Source of the DNA: a virus
Strand: one strand, 5' to 3'
Virus record (IMG/VR): IMGVR_UViG_3300047377_000027
Location: 1 to 36,492 of that record
Length of the DNA: 36,492 nt
Position numbers and translations under genes: made by a program. How positions within the stretch are numbered: the stretch's first letter is position 1; each line of letters begins with the position of its first letter. The notes below the pieces were generated by a model. The model had not been told where the DNA came from. It saw only the letters and a program-made list of their open reading frames with translations, and made no database searches. This document shows, piece after piece, positions 25,148 to 32,722 of this stretch.

Positions 25148-28100
25148 ATGGCAAGCTACCAAGATAATAAGAGAAGTATGGATGAACTATTTAGTGGCAC
25201 TTCTAGTGCGCCTAGTAGGGAAGAAGACTTTTACATAGATAAGAATGTTACTCTAAAGAAGGATGATCTCAAGGTGGGTCAGAACCTAGCTAAGGTACGC
25301 AGGTACATGGCAGGACGTAAAGGTGTTGGCTATAAAAACAAAGATGTAGAAGAAACTGTAGATGACTTTGTACAACACATGCGGTACTTTAATTCCAACG
25401 CTGTTAGCACCACAGGTGAACTAAGGTTTATAAATAAAGCAGACGATAAGATGAAGAAAACTGCTAGGGATGCTTATCTGCTATATGAACAACTAGGTAA
25501 TGTGTTCCAGAATGATGGGGCTATGGGTGCTGTTGATGGTATAAAGGATTATATCTTTGCTGCAGCTAAAGACCCTACTAACTATGTAGGTCTTATCACT
25601 GGTGGTGTTGGTAGACTTCTTGCAGGTAGCTACACAGTAGCAGGTAAGAAGATTGTACTAGATGCAGTAAAGAGAGCAGGACTACAGGCTGCAAGAGATG
25701 GTGCTAATTCTACGCAGATTAGAAAAGCAGCAGAGAAAGCTGGGATGCAAGCAGCTAGAAGAGCAGCCAAAGCAGGACTATCTAAAGGTCAGTCTAAGAA
25801 AGCAGCAGAGAAAGTAACACAAGAGGTTACTAAAGAAGGACGCAGAAAAATAGCACTGGATGCCATGAAGGGCAAACAGGAAGCATTATTTGACAAGGCA
25901 AGAGGCACATCTTTAAAGGTAACCGTAGGAGCAGACGCAGGTTTTGCTATGCTACAGGATAGTCTAGCACAGAAGACATTGATGGAAGCTGGCGCTCAAG
26001 AACAGTACAGTAAAACACAAACAGCTTTCTCTTCTTTGTTGGGTGGTGTAGCAGGTGCAGCACAGTTAGGCTTCGGTAAGTTTCGTGGTTTGTCAGGACT
26101 TGAAGAACCTACAGATACACTAGGTGATATAGCTAAGACTGTTATAGAAAGTAACTCATCTATACTCTCCAGACAGGATAGTAAAAAAGTTACCAAACAA
26201 ATGCTAGAAGACATTGAGGCATGGAACTCAAAGGTAGACAGAGGTTTAAAACTAGAGGCTTCTGTTATGCCATCAGATTTGTTTTCTAATATAATGCTAG
26301 GTGCAGATGGTAAGGGTGGACTAGCAAAGCTGATGAATGATAGAGGCTTGAAGATACACTCTAATAAACTAACAGCGGATGTAGTAACTAATGTGGTTAG
26401 GTTCTTACCTGAAGAAGACTTGGTAAATATAAACAAGGCTATGGGTAAGTATACAGAACTAACACTAGGAGAGTTAGCTGACACTAAAGGTATTAACCTA
26501 AGAGACTTACTATCAAAAGATTCTAGTGAAGCAGGTAAGATCCTAAACGTTCTTTCTCAAACAAAGCGTATTGTTAACTCAGGTATTGTAGCTGCTGGTG
26601 ATAAGACTAAAAGAACTTTAGAGGATGATATAGCAGAGGCTACCCAAGAAGTAGACAAGATGAATAATTCACAGCCGTTAAAGTATGGACAGTCTGTGTG
26701 GAAACGTTTACTTGTTTCATCTCCTGCTACTACCATGATCAACGTGGCTGGCTTTGCTCAATACTATGTAGGTCAGAGTATGGCTGACTTGTTTAACTTT
26801 GGTATGCTAAGTATGAAAGCTCTTAGTCAATCTACATATGATACTACTGCTGCTAGAGAAACAATGCGACAAGCACGTGCGTATACACAGATACAATCAC
26901 AGAAGTTTAGAAACTTACTAGACCCATACACTACACACGATTCATACATGAGGTTCTTAAAAGAATCTAACAACGAAACAACACGTAAGAAGTTATTCGA
27001 AACTATGTCAGGTGGTGTAGAAGTTCAGGGTGAACGATTCGGCATGGACCCTAATAGCAAACTATTTAGAAACATAGAAGCTGGTTCTAATGCAGCAAGT
27101 AATATATCTGGTGTACGTATACAGGATAGCTTTACTAAGTCTCAGATGTTTATGACTGAGATGGATAAGTATATGCGTATAAATAAAGGTATAAGTTTTA
27201 GAGATGCTATGGTAAAGGGTGAAGAGCCTGACCTAGACGCTATCCAAGGTGCGCTAGATGCTACGCTCAAGTCTGTATTCTCTAAAGACTACACAACTAC
27301 AGAGCAGCCAGAGCTACTACGAACTGCTGCTAAGATGGCTGAAACTTTTTCTAACACTCCAGGTTTTGGTACACTCCTACCGTTTGGTAGGTTCTTCAAC
27401 AACGTCATAGCCACTTCATACCAGTGGTCACTGCTGGCTGCACCAGAACACTTCTATAAGTTCACTAGGAATGCTGTTAATGGTGTGAGAGGCAAAGGAC
27501 CAAAGAACCTTGACATAACAGAGAGAGAAGCCTTTGCGCGTTTCGTTGTGGGTAATACAGCGTTGGGTCTGTCTATGCAGTATGACAACGAAAGAAGAGA
27601 AAAGAATTTAGGTGTATATGAAGTAGATGTAGGTGGTGGTACTATTGTAGATGCCAAGAACACCTACCCATTCTCTCTATGGCTTGCAGCAGGTAGGGTA
27701 CTAAACACTATGAGAAATGGTGAGCAGGTATCAGCAGACTTACAAAGAGAGATAGGTACACAGTTAGCTGTTGGTCAGCTTGCACGTGACACACAGTTTG
27801 CTAACGACATAAACAATATGTTAGATGTGTTAACTAATGTAGACATAGACAAGAGAGCAGCAGCTATAGATGGTATGTATAAGGTTACTGGTAACTTTGT
27901 AGCAGGTTTTACTAGACCACTAGATGTACTAAACAAAGCTGTAGGTTTTGCTACAGGTACAGACACAGCTAAAGATGTACGTCAAGCTGAAGGTATCAAT
28001 ACATTCTCACAAACTTCTACTAAGTATATAGACAATATACTAGAGACATTCATTGATTCGGTAGACGCTATAACAAATGATACTTTTACAAAGATTGGAC

Positions 28101-28669
28101 TAGGTGGTGAGGATGCCATAACAGGTAAGGAGTTATCTGTAGCTACCAGATCAGGAGAGATATATGATGCTAATCCTTTTGCAAGACTGTTTGGATTAAC
28201 AGTAAAGCCTAGCAAGACAGCTACAGAAACGGTATACTCTATGGCTGACATGGCTTCTTGGAAAGCTAGTGAGAGGACAAACATACCTGCCTATGATAAA
28301 ATCTTCAATGGTATGTTAGCACCTATGCTTGAAGTTTACACTCAGGAGTTGCTAAACAATCCTAAGTTTCAAGACGCAAGCATAAAACAAAAGCGTGGTA
28401 TGCTCAAGAAAAGAATGTCTGATGTTAAAGCCAGAGTTCGTGAGAGCATGGATAGAGGCTACGCAGGATACGAAGGTAGTATTCTAAACAAAGCAGCCTC
28501 TCTAACTAGAAGCTATAGTAAAGAGACTAGAAGAGAAGCTATGCAAATGTTAAAGAAAGACTACGGTATAACTGGACAGCTAGAAGATCTTAGCTTCAGA
28601 GAGCTTGAGTTGTTTATGCGTTACGCACAGTTTATCAAAGATGCAGAGGACGAGGTAGGCAAGCTATGA
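25148..28669 (+). CDS. Large internal virion (DNA ejection) protein
   Basis: A 1173-residue protein, the largest in the window and the last on the plus strand, the place of the big internal core protein (T7 gp16-like) in podophages. Residues about 130-155 (IFAAAKDPTNYVGLITGGVG) are a motif seen in large internal proteins of marine phages. Residues 170-240 are an alanine/lysine-rich amphipathic stretch (AAEKAGMQAARRAAKAGLSK). Further regions are long helices (LLPFGRFFNNVIATSYQWSL around 743). No lytic transglycosylase motif is visible, unlike T7 gp16. It probably leaves the virion with DNA and helps cross the cell envelope. Its end overlaps the convergent minus-strand gene by 6 bases. Confidence 0.7.
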   Translation: MASYQDNKRSMDELFSGTSSAPSREEDFYIDKNVTLKKDDLKVGQNLAKVRRYMAGRKGVGYKNKDVEETVDDFVQHMRYFNSNAVSTTGELRFINKADDKMKKTARDAYLLYEQLGNVFQNDGAMGAVDGIKDYIFAAAKDPTNYVGLITGGVGRLLAGSYTVAGKKIVLDAVKRAGLQAARDGANSTQIRKAAEKAGMQAARRAAKAGLSKGQSKKAAEKVTQEVTKEGRRKIALDAMKGKQEALFDKARGTSLKVTVGADAGFAMLQDSLAQKTLMEAGAQEQYSKTQTAFSSLLGGVAGAAQLGFGKFRGLSGLEEPTDTLGDIAKTVIESNSSILSRQDSKKVTKQMLEDIEAWNSKVDRGLKLEASVMPSDLFSNIMLGADGKGGLAKLMNDRGLKIHSNKLTADVVTNVVRFLPEEDLVNINKAMGKYTELTLGELADTKGINLRDLLSKDSSEAGKILNVLSQTKRIVNSGIVAAGDKTKRTLEDDIAEATQEVDKMNNSQPLKYGQSVWKRLLVSSPATTMINVAGFAQYYVGQSMADLFNFGMLSMKALSQSTYDTTAARETMRQARAYTQIQSQKFRNLLDPYTTHDSYMRFLKESNNETTRKKLFETMSGGVEVQGERFGMDPNSKLFRNIEAGSNAASNISGVRIQDSFTKSQMFMTEMDKYMRINKGISFRDAMVKGEEPDLDAIQGALDATLKSVFSKDYTTTEQPELLRTAAKMAETFSNTPGFGTLLPFGRFFNNVIATSYQWSLLAAPEHFYKFTRNAVNGVRGKGPKNLDITEREAFARFVVGNTALGLSMQYDNERREKNLGVYEVDVGGGTIVDAKNTYPFSLWLAAGRVLNTMRNGEQVSADLQREIGTQLAVGQLARDTQFANDINNMLDVLTNVDIDKRAAAIDGMYKVTGNFVAGFTRPLDVLNKAVGFATGTDTAKDVRQAEGINTFSQTSTKYIDNILETFIDSVDAITNDTFTKIGLGGEDAITGKELSVATRSGEIYDANPFARLFGLTVKPSKTATETVYSMADMASWKASERTNIPAYDKIFNGMLAPMLEVYTQELLNNPKFQDASIKQKRGMLKKRMSDVKARVRESMDRGYAGYEGSILNKAASLTRSYSKETRREAMQMLKKDYGITGQLEDLSFRELELFMRYAQFIKDAEDEVGKL

Positions 28670-28678
28670 TCTATAGCT
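28662..28678. terminator. Palindrome at the convergent junction (weak bidirectional terminator candidate)
   Basis: AGCTAT (28662-28667) and ATAGCT (28673-28678) form a 6-bp inverted repeat with a 5-base loop, exactly where the two gene arms meet and their stop codons overlap. There is no T run on either side, so it would be a weak terminator. The placement is the main argument. Confidence 0.35.
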
Positions 28679-28855
28679 ATGCCCTGCCCACATCTTACAC
28701 TCAAGGAGTTTATCTCTAGCTTTCTTGCGCTGGTCATTGTCCTCAAGATTATCCAATAAAAACTTATCTACTACTCTTATAGCATCAGTCAAGTCTTTCT
28801 TGAACTGATTACGCTTGGCTTGCATGTAGTTTGTAGCTTCACGTTCCAGTTTCAT
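28664..28855 (-). CDS. Acb2/Tad1-like small protein (possible anti-CBASS/anti-Thoeris)
   Basis: A 63-residue helical protein. I start it at the ATG at 28855, which overlaps the upstream stop (TGATG), not at the TTG codon before it. The C-terminal helix QRKKARDKLLECKMWAGHS fits the pattern A-x2-KL-x-E-x2-MWA-x2-S/A that I remember from the Acb2/Tad1 hairpin domain; a preceding helix (DLTDAIRVVDKFLLDNLED) gives the expected helix-turn-helix. Members of that family bind cyclic nucleotide signals and so block CBASS or Thoeris. Only the resemblance is seen; function is inferred. It is the promoter-distal gene of the minus-strand arm, a usual place for accessory genes. Confidence 0.5.
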   Translation of the reverse strand: MKLEREATNYMQAKRNQFKKDLTDAIRVVDKFLLDNLEDNDQRKKARDKLLECKMWAGHSYRS

Positions 28856-29400
28856 CAAGCTGCCTTTTCTAAATTTACTGATAGTTTATTTAATACATCT
28901 TTAGCCTGTTCTATACTTATCTTAAACCATTCACCTCTTTGTTCTTCAGCTATCTTAGCTGCTGCTTTATGTGCTTGTGCTTCTGATACACGTCTATTGT
29001 TTGACACAACCACATGCTCTAGTGAGTAGTCTCTGAAGGGGCTGCTAGTCTGATAGCCATTACATCTATCATCAGCATCAACAGCCATGCCTATCTTGAC
29101 CCACTCAGGCCAAGCAGGATTAGTTATGGCATATACATATCCTTCTTTAATAGAGTCTAACTTATACGTACCATCAAAGGCTGCATCATTAAAAGTTTTG
29201 TAGCGTCCAGGTTTGTGTAAGGGATGTTTAGTTGATATAATTTTACCATTTACCCACATCCTATTTTTGTTTCTGTTTTGGTAGCCTTTATTACGTTTAG
29301 AATTACAAGGTGTGCAATAATAGTGTGCAATTCTTCTACCACTTTCTTTCCAATTAACTCCTACTTCTAGTTCTACTTCACAACCTATACAGCATTTCAT
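28855..29400 (-). CDS. GIY-YIG (T5orf172/MUG113-like) nuclease with N-terminal zinc-ribbon
   Basis: A 181-residue protein. Residues 1-45 have CCIGC ... YYCTPCNSKRNKGY, a two-pair cysteine cluster that probably binds zinc. Residues about 85-160 are a GIY-YIG-type core: GYVYAITNPAWPEWVKIGMA, an arginine (R in DDRCNGYQTSSPF), a glutamate-containing helix (RVSEAQAHKAAAKIAEEQ) and the family's GEWFKIS ending, as in T5orf172. It would cut DNA. It has a perfect AGGAGG ribosome-binding site (29407-29412) that lies in the end of the previous gene. It may be a free-standing homing nuclease, since such nucleases are often found beside reductase and polymerase genes. Confidence 0.65.
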   Translation of the reverse strand: MKCCIGCEVELEVGVNWKESGRRIAHYYCTPCNSKRNKGYQNRNKNRMWVNGKIISTKHPLHKPGRYKTFNDAAFDGTYKLDSIKEGYVYAITNPAWPEWVKIGMAVDADDRCNGYQTSSPFRDYSLEHVVVSNNRRVSEAQAHKAAAKIAEEQRGEWFKISIEQAKDVLNKLSVNLEKAA

Positions 29401-29401
29401 A

Positions 29402-29599
29402 TTATACCTCCTGTGGTATTTGGGTACACCATACCCAGTAGTCTGCTTCCCACATAGACTTAGGTCTAGTAGCCTCTAAGTATTTGGTACGTGCAGACAC
29501 AGCAGCATTACACTTTTCTCTGTTTTCATATAAGATGTTGTCGCTCATAATCAATGGCTCTCCATTAAATATAAAGAGCGCTACTAATACCCAAGCCAT
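29402..29599 (-). CDS. Small exported-looking protein of unknown function
   Basis: A 65-residue protein with a short hydrophobic N-terminus (MAWVLVALFIFNGEPLIMSD), two cysteines (Cys30, Cys58) and aromatic residues near the end (MWEADYWVWCTQIPQEV). Marine podophages have comparable tiny proteins that look secreted or anchored. It begins 3 bases after the stop of the 38-aa gene upstream, so the two are co-translated. No domain is recognised. Confidence 0.5.
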   Translation of the reverse strand: MAWVLVALFIFNGEPLIMSDNILYENREKCNAAVSARTKYLEATRPKSMWEADYWVWCTQIPQEV

Positions 29600-29602
29600 G
29601 TG

Positions 29603-29719
29603 CTATTCCTTTGCTTCGTAATACTGTTCTACTTTATCATTGACCCAAGGTTCAAGATACTTCTCTGCTATTGCGCCTACTGCAAAGTAAGCTATTACTG
29701 CTGATACTATTACTTCCAT
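29603..29719 (-). CDS. Tiny (38-aa) membrane protein
   Basis: An ATG at 29719 follows an AGGAG ribosome-binding site (spacing 5) that overlaps the reductase stop region; the gene ends with TAG at 29603. The product MEVIVSAVIAYFAVGAIAEK has one membrane span (residues 2-18), then a charged amphipathic tail (YLEPWVNDKVEQYYEAKE). The strong ribosome-binding site, an 8-base gap from nrdJ and a 3-base gap to the next gene argue for a real gene. Function unknown. Confidence 0.6.
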   Translation of the reverse strand: MEVIVSAVIAYFAVGAIAEKYLEPWVNDKVEQYYEAKE

Positions 29720-29727
29720 GATAACTC

Positions 29728-31626
29728 CTATGTTATATCTACTACTTCACACACGTCACCAGAGCAAGCAAATGTTTGACTGGACTTCGTGTTGTCTTCT
29801 TGTTCATACTCTGAAAGTTTATTCCAGTCAATCTTTTTCGGCATGGTCTTGAGTAATTCTTTATACTCTTCCTTGCTGCAATCTTGATATGGAGCTTGCT
29901 GATAGGTATGGTCTGAGTGTGGTAGAAAAGATACACCTGACATTTCGTCAAAGTGTTTATAGACAAAGGCTCCTACCTCAAGCCATTCATCATCACGTAC
30001 TGAAATTGTAACTGAGGGCTTATGCTCACACCAATGTCTTTGGTATGTAAGCCAAGTCTCTAGCTGTTCAATAGCAGTCATGTCGTTGCGTGTTATAGCA
30101 TTCTCTGGTGATCGTACAGGAAAGCTGAACACTGTTGTAGTGTCACCCTTGAATACACAAGGCTCATTAGGTACACCGTTGTCAATCATAAACTGTGTAA
30201 GTGGGTCTTTATTATCACCTCGTACAGTACGGATGTAATATGGAGAGTGACGAGCATGTATACCACTGGCACTGTCCACCAACTGCGAGACAGTACCCGA
30301 AGGTTTGACGCAGGTAATAGCAGCAGACTGAGGTATATCAAGCAAGTCAGCGTATTCATGATTAGTAGCCAGTGCGATATTCCGTAAGTCATCTAATAGC
30401 TTCTCCAAGTTAGAGTTAACAGCAGTCATCAATGGGTTGTCCATGATACCTGTCAGCGACACACCAAGCAATCTCTCTTCTTCAGTATTACGTTGCCACA
30501 CTTTACGCAGGTACGGAAACTTTGTGTACGAGCTTTGGATTGTGCCAAGTATTGTGGCGACTTTGACTTTACGCTCCAAGTCTTTAAGCGTATCAGTGGA
30601 ACGAACAACAACTTCCGTAAGATTACAAAACTGGTAGGGTCTAAGTATGATCTCACTGCATGGATTAGTTCCGAACTGCCAGTCAGGATCACGCCTACCA
30701 TACTTAGCAGCCTGTGCTTTAGATGCTTCACGATTAAATATTCCCCTCTCTCCTGACTTACTCTCTACTAATGCTGTCCACTCACGCATGAATGTTTCTA
30801 TGTCTGGCTTCTCTGTGTATGATACAGAGTTGTTAGCTAATGCTCTGTGTGGTGCTGTCTCCCACCACTGTCCTGACTTAGCGTGACGCATACGATCATC
30901 ACTTAGGTTAGACAAACTAATCATGGCTGACCTACGTACACCTCCTACTACAACTATCTGTCCAATGAAACACATCAAGTCGTGGCATTCCATAGAGGTA
31001 AGCTTACGTCCTTGTGCATTCTTAAACGTGTTGACTGAGAAGTTAAACAACTCGACAAGAGGTCCAGGACCACTGGCTCTACCACCAAACGTCTTGAGCC
31101 TAGCACCTGCAGGACGTACACGAGTGACATCCCACTTGGGTATCTCACCTGCCCATAGTAATGCTAGTAGCTGACGGAAAGACTTAGCCCAACCTTCCTT
31201 GCTATCCTTAACTACAATGGTAGTCTCGCTGTCAAACAACTCAGGTACTTCAGGTAGCTGCTGCACGAACTGACGCTCAACACTGAAGCCTACACCTGTA
31301 CCACACAACAGTATGAACATAGCCTCATCGAAAGACTTAGGGTCATCGACAGGTAGGTATGAGCAGTTGTACCCTGCTGTGTTATCTCTGTCCAACGCAG
31401 GACCACTAGTCATCATGGCCCTCATGCTTGGCATTACATCTAACCCTATGATAGCTTGCTCTATCTGGTTAACCCATGAGTCGTTGCCTAGCTTCGGACG
31501 TACCACGTTATCAACGTAGCGCCCTACTGTCTCAGCCCATGACTCACGGCCTTTGCCATCTACATACTTAGCGTAGCGTGACTGGTGTATAAAACTTTGA
31601 TAGTCTGTTGGTAGTAAGTTACTCAT
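29728..31626 (-). CDS. nrdJ: Adenosylcobalamin-dependent (class II) ribonucleotide reductase, monomeric
   Basis: A 632-residue enzyme of the monomeric class II type (RTPR-like, compare Lactobacillus leichmannii, 739 aa). It reduces ribonucleoside triphosphates to deoxy forms using B12, no oxygen needed. All catalytic positions are there: Cys88 (GYNCSYLP) and Cys334 (FCNLTEV) as the active-site pair, N-P-C-S-E with Asn321, radical Cys323 and Glu325, and the C-terminal reductant pair Cys621/Cys626 (CSGDVC). Spacing 323-334 and 621-626 equals that of the 408-419 and 731-736 pairs in the model enzyme. AFDEAMFILL-like CGTGVGFSVERQFV and CVKPSGTVSQLVDS motifs agree. Start overlaps the preceding stop (ATGA). 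Confidence 0.92.
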   Translation of the reverse strand: MSNLLPTDYQSFIHQSRYAKYVDGKGRESWAETVGRYVDNVVRPKLGNDSWVNQIEQAIIGLDVMPSMRAMMTSGPALDRDNTAGYNCSYLPVDDPKSFDEAMFILLCGTGVGFSVERQFVQQLPEVPELFDSETTIVVKDSKEGWAKSFRQLLALLWAGEIPKWDVTRVRPAGARLKTFGGRASGPGPLVELFNFSVNTFKNAQGRKLTSMECHDLMCFIGQIVVVGGVRRSAMISLSNLSDDRMRHAKSGQWWETAPHRALANNSVSYTEKPDIETFMREWTALVESKSGERGIFNREASKAQAAKYGRRDPDWQFGTNPCSEIILRPYQFCNLTEVVVRSTDTLKDLERKVKVATILGTIQSSYTKFPYLRKVWQRNTEEERLLGVSLTGIMDNPLMTAVNSNLEKLLDDLRNIALATNHEYADLLDIPQSAAITCVKPSGTVSQLVDSASGIHARHSPYYIRTVRGDNKDPLTQFMIDNGVPNEPCVFKGDTTTVFSFPVRSPENAITRNDMTAIEQLETWLTYQRHWCEHKPSVTISVRDDEWLEVGAFVYKHFDEMSGVSFLPHSDHTYQQAPYQDCSKEEYKELLKTMPKKIDWNKLSEYEQEDNTKSSQTFACSGDVCEVVDIT

Positions 31627-31832
31627 TTGTCTTCCCCTATATTTGTTGGTGCGTACACCTCTCCATTATATTTACTTCCTGTTGCACCTTTACCTGTCTC
31701 CACTCCGTTATTGCAGCCTACCACAACTACTAATAAAAAAGCTGTAAAAAAGTATAGTGTTCTCTTTGACCAAAGTATAAACAGTTCAAATGTTTTCTTT
31801 GCTTCTATCTCTGCTGATTCCCTTGGTGTCAC
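31623..31832 (-). CDS. Tiny (69-aa) membrane protein or lipoprotein, GTG start
   Basis: A 69-residue protein that starts with GTG overlapping the previous stop (GTGA) and ends overlapping the nrdJ ATG (ATGA). It has an N-terminal charged helix (RESAEIEAKKTFELF), one membrane span (about 24-39, LYFFTAFLLVVVVG) and then Cys40, in a lipobox-like V-V-G-C context. A soluble tail follows (NNGVETGKGATGSKYNGEVY). It could be a lipoprotein with a long n-region or an ordinary single-span protein. The conserved coupling with nrdJ suggests co-expression; role unknown. Confidence 0.6.
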   Translation of the reverse strand: MTPRESAEIEAKKTFELFILWSKRTLYFFTAFLLVVVVGCNNGVETGKGATGSKYNGEVYAPTNIGEDK

Positions 31833-31915
31833 TTGTAGTACCTATTCCATATGACCATCACAACTATCCAAAGAATTATGGTCATACCTAAATGTATCTG
31901 TGTCATGTCAGTCAT
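31829..31915 (-). CDS. Tiny (28-aa) membrane peptide
   Basis: MTDMTQIHLGMTIILWIVVM plus VIWNRYYK: 28 residues, nearly all of them one membrane span with a basic C-terminal end. The ATG overlaps the stop of the MazG-like gene (ATGA) and the TGA overlaps the GTG of the next gene (GTGA). Overlap on both sides makes this more than a chance ORF, although it is very short. Function unknown. Confidence 0.5.
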   Translation of the reverse strand: MTDMTQIHLGMTIILWIVVMVIWNRYYK

Positions 31916-32268
31916 CTGTTATCCCCACTTCCCTTTATAGTTCCTCGTTCTTTTCTACTCTTTAACTTAGCTAGGTTATTTAACGCTACCTCTGCCATGT
32001 CTATCTCTAAGTCACGACACAGTGCAGCAATGTACCATAGCACATCACCTATCTCTGCTGCTATGTCTTCTTTGTTAAACGTATCATCACGCAACATCTT
32101 CTTGATTTTACCTTGTACTTCACCTGCCTCATTACCCAAGCCCAACGCAGGGTAGATGATAGGGTCAGTATAGATAGCAGTCTTTACTGCTTCCTTTTGG
32201 TAGTACCCCATGTCCATAATGGGTGATTGCATGTCTGCGAAATGGTCTATGTCTTCCTGTGTTATCAT
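31912..32268 (-). CDS. MazG-like nucleotide pyrophosphohydrolase
   Basis: A 118-residue all-helical protein with the MazG/NTP-pyrophosphohydrolase metal-binding arrangement: LGLGNEAGEVQGKIKKML (E-x2-E) and DIAAEIGDVLWYIAALCRDL (E-x2-D). The family removes pyrophosphate from (d)NTPs or related nucleotides; in marine phages it is widely linked to nucleotide metabolism of the infected cell. It starts within the stop of the 56-aa gene (ATGA) and lies upstream of nrdJ, forming a nucleotide-supply cluster. Confidence 0.8.
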   Translation of the reverse strand: MITQEDIDHFADMQSPIMDMGYYQKEAVKTAIYTDPIIYPALGLGNEAGEVQGKIKKMLRDDTFNKEDIAAEIGDVLWYIAALCRDLEIDMAEVALNNLAKLKSRKERGTIKGSGDNR

Positions 32269-32435
32269 TGTCTCTCCTTCACTACTAGATTCTGTATCTT
32301 TATATCATCTACATCATGCATGACATTACTTACTAAATCATACACGTCTTCCTTATGACCTTCTTGGTGGGAGGATAAGAAGTTATTCTCTTCATCTACC
32401 TCCATCATATATGTAACACTAAACTTACGTTTCAT
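32265..32435 (-). CDS. Small (56-aa) protein of unknown function
   Basis: The ATG at 32435 overlaps the preceding stop (ATGA), so I reject the longer in-frame start at 32480, which would run inside the DUF3310 gene. The product begins MKRKFSVTYMMEVDEENNFL and has acidic stretches (EDVYDLVSNVMHDVDDIKI). It looks like a small alpha/beta protein. It resembles short proteins found in phage replication operons, but I cannot name a family. Confidence 0.55.
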   Translation of the reverse strand: MKRKFSVTYMMEVDEENNFLSSHQEGHKEDVYDLVSNVMHDVDDIKIQNLVVKERQ

Positions 32436-32722
32436 TTGTGCTTCTCTTTGTATACCTCTATGAGTTTGTTTAAATACCATTGTGCCTTTTGTAAATCTTC
32501 TAGGCCACCCTTGTAGTCATACCTCCATACGTACTTTAGTATGTTACCTTGTAGGTATCCTTCTTTGTTGTGGTTAGTTGCAGCAAGGATAGCATCAATA
32601 CATTCTATACCTGCTTGGTTATAGTGTGGTGGATGGTTTACCAAATCTTTTTCCATTTCATCAAAGTCCTTAAACATATCCTCTACATCAAAGTCTATTT
32701 CAAACTCTTCTTCTTTACTCAT
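32432..32722 (-). CDS. DUF3310 protein
   Basis: A 96-residue protein with an acidic N-terminus (EEEFEIDFDVEDMFKDFDEM) and the DUF3310 signature: VNHPPHYNQAGIECIDAI ... YLQGNILKYVWRYDYKGGLE ... AQWYLNKLIEVYKE. Members occur in very many phages close to replication and nucleotide genes; they are sometimes annotated as nucleotide kinase-like, but this is not established. ATGA overlap with the gene before, TGA overlap with the gene after. Confidence 0.8.
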   Translation of the reverse strand: MSKEEEFEIDFDVEDMFKDFDEMEKDLVNHPPHYNQAGIECIDAILAATNHNKEGYLQGNILKYVWRYDYKGGLEDLQKAQWYLNKLIEVYKEKHK

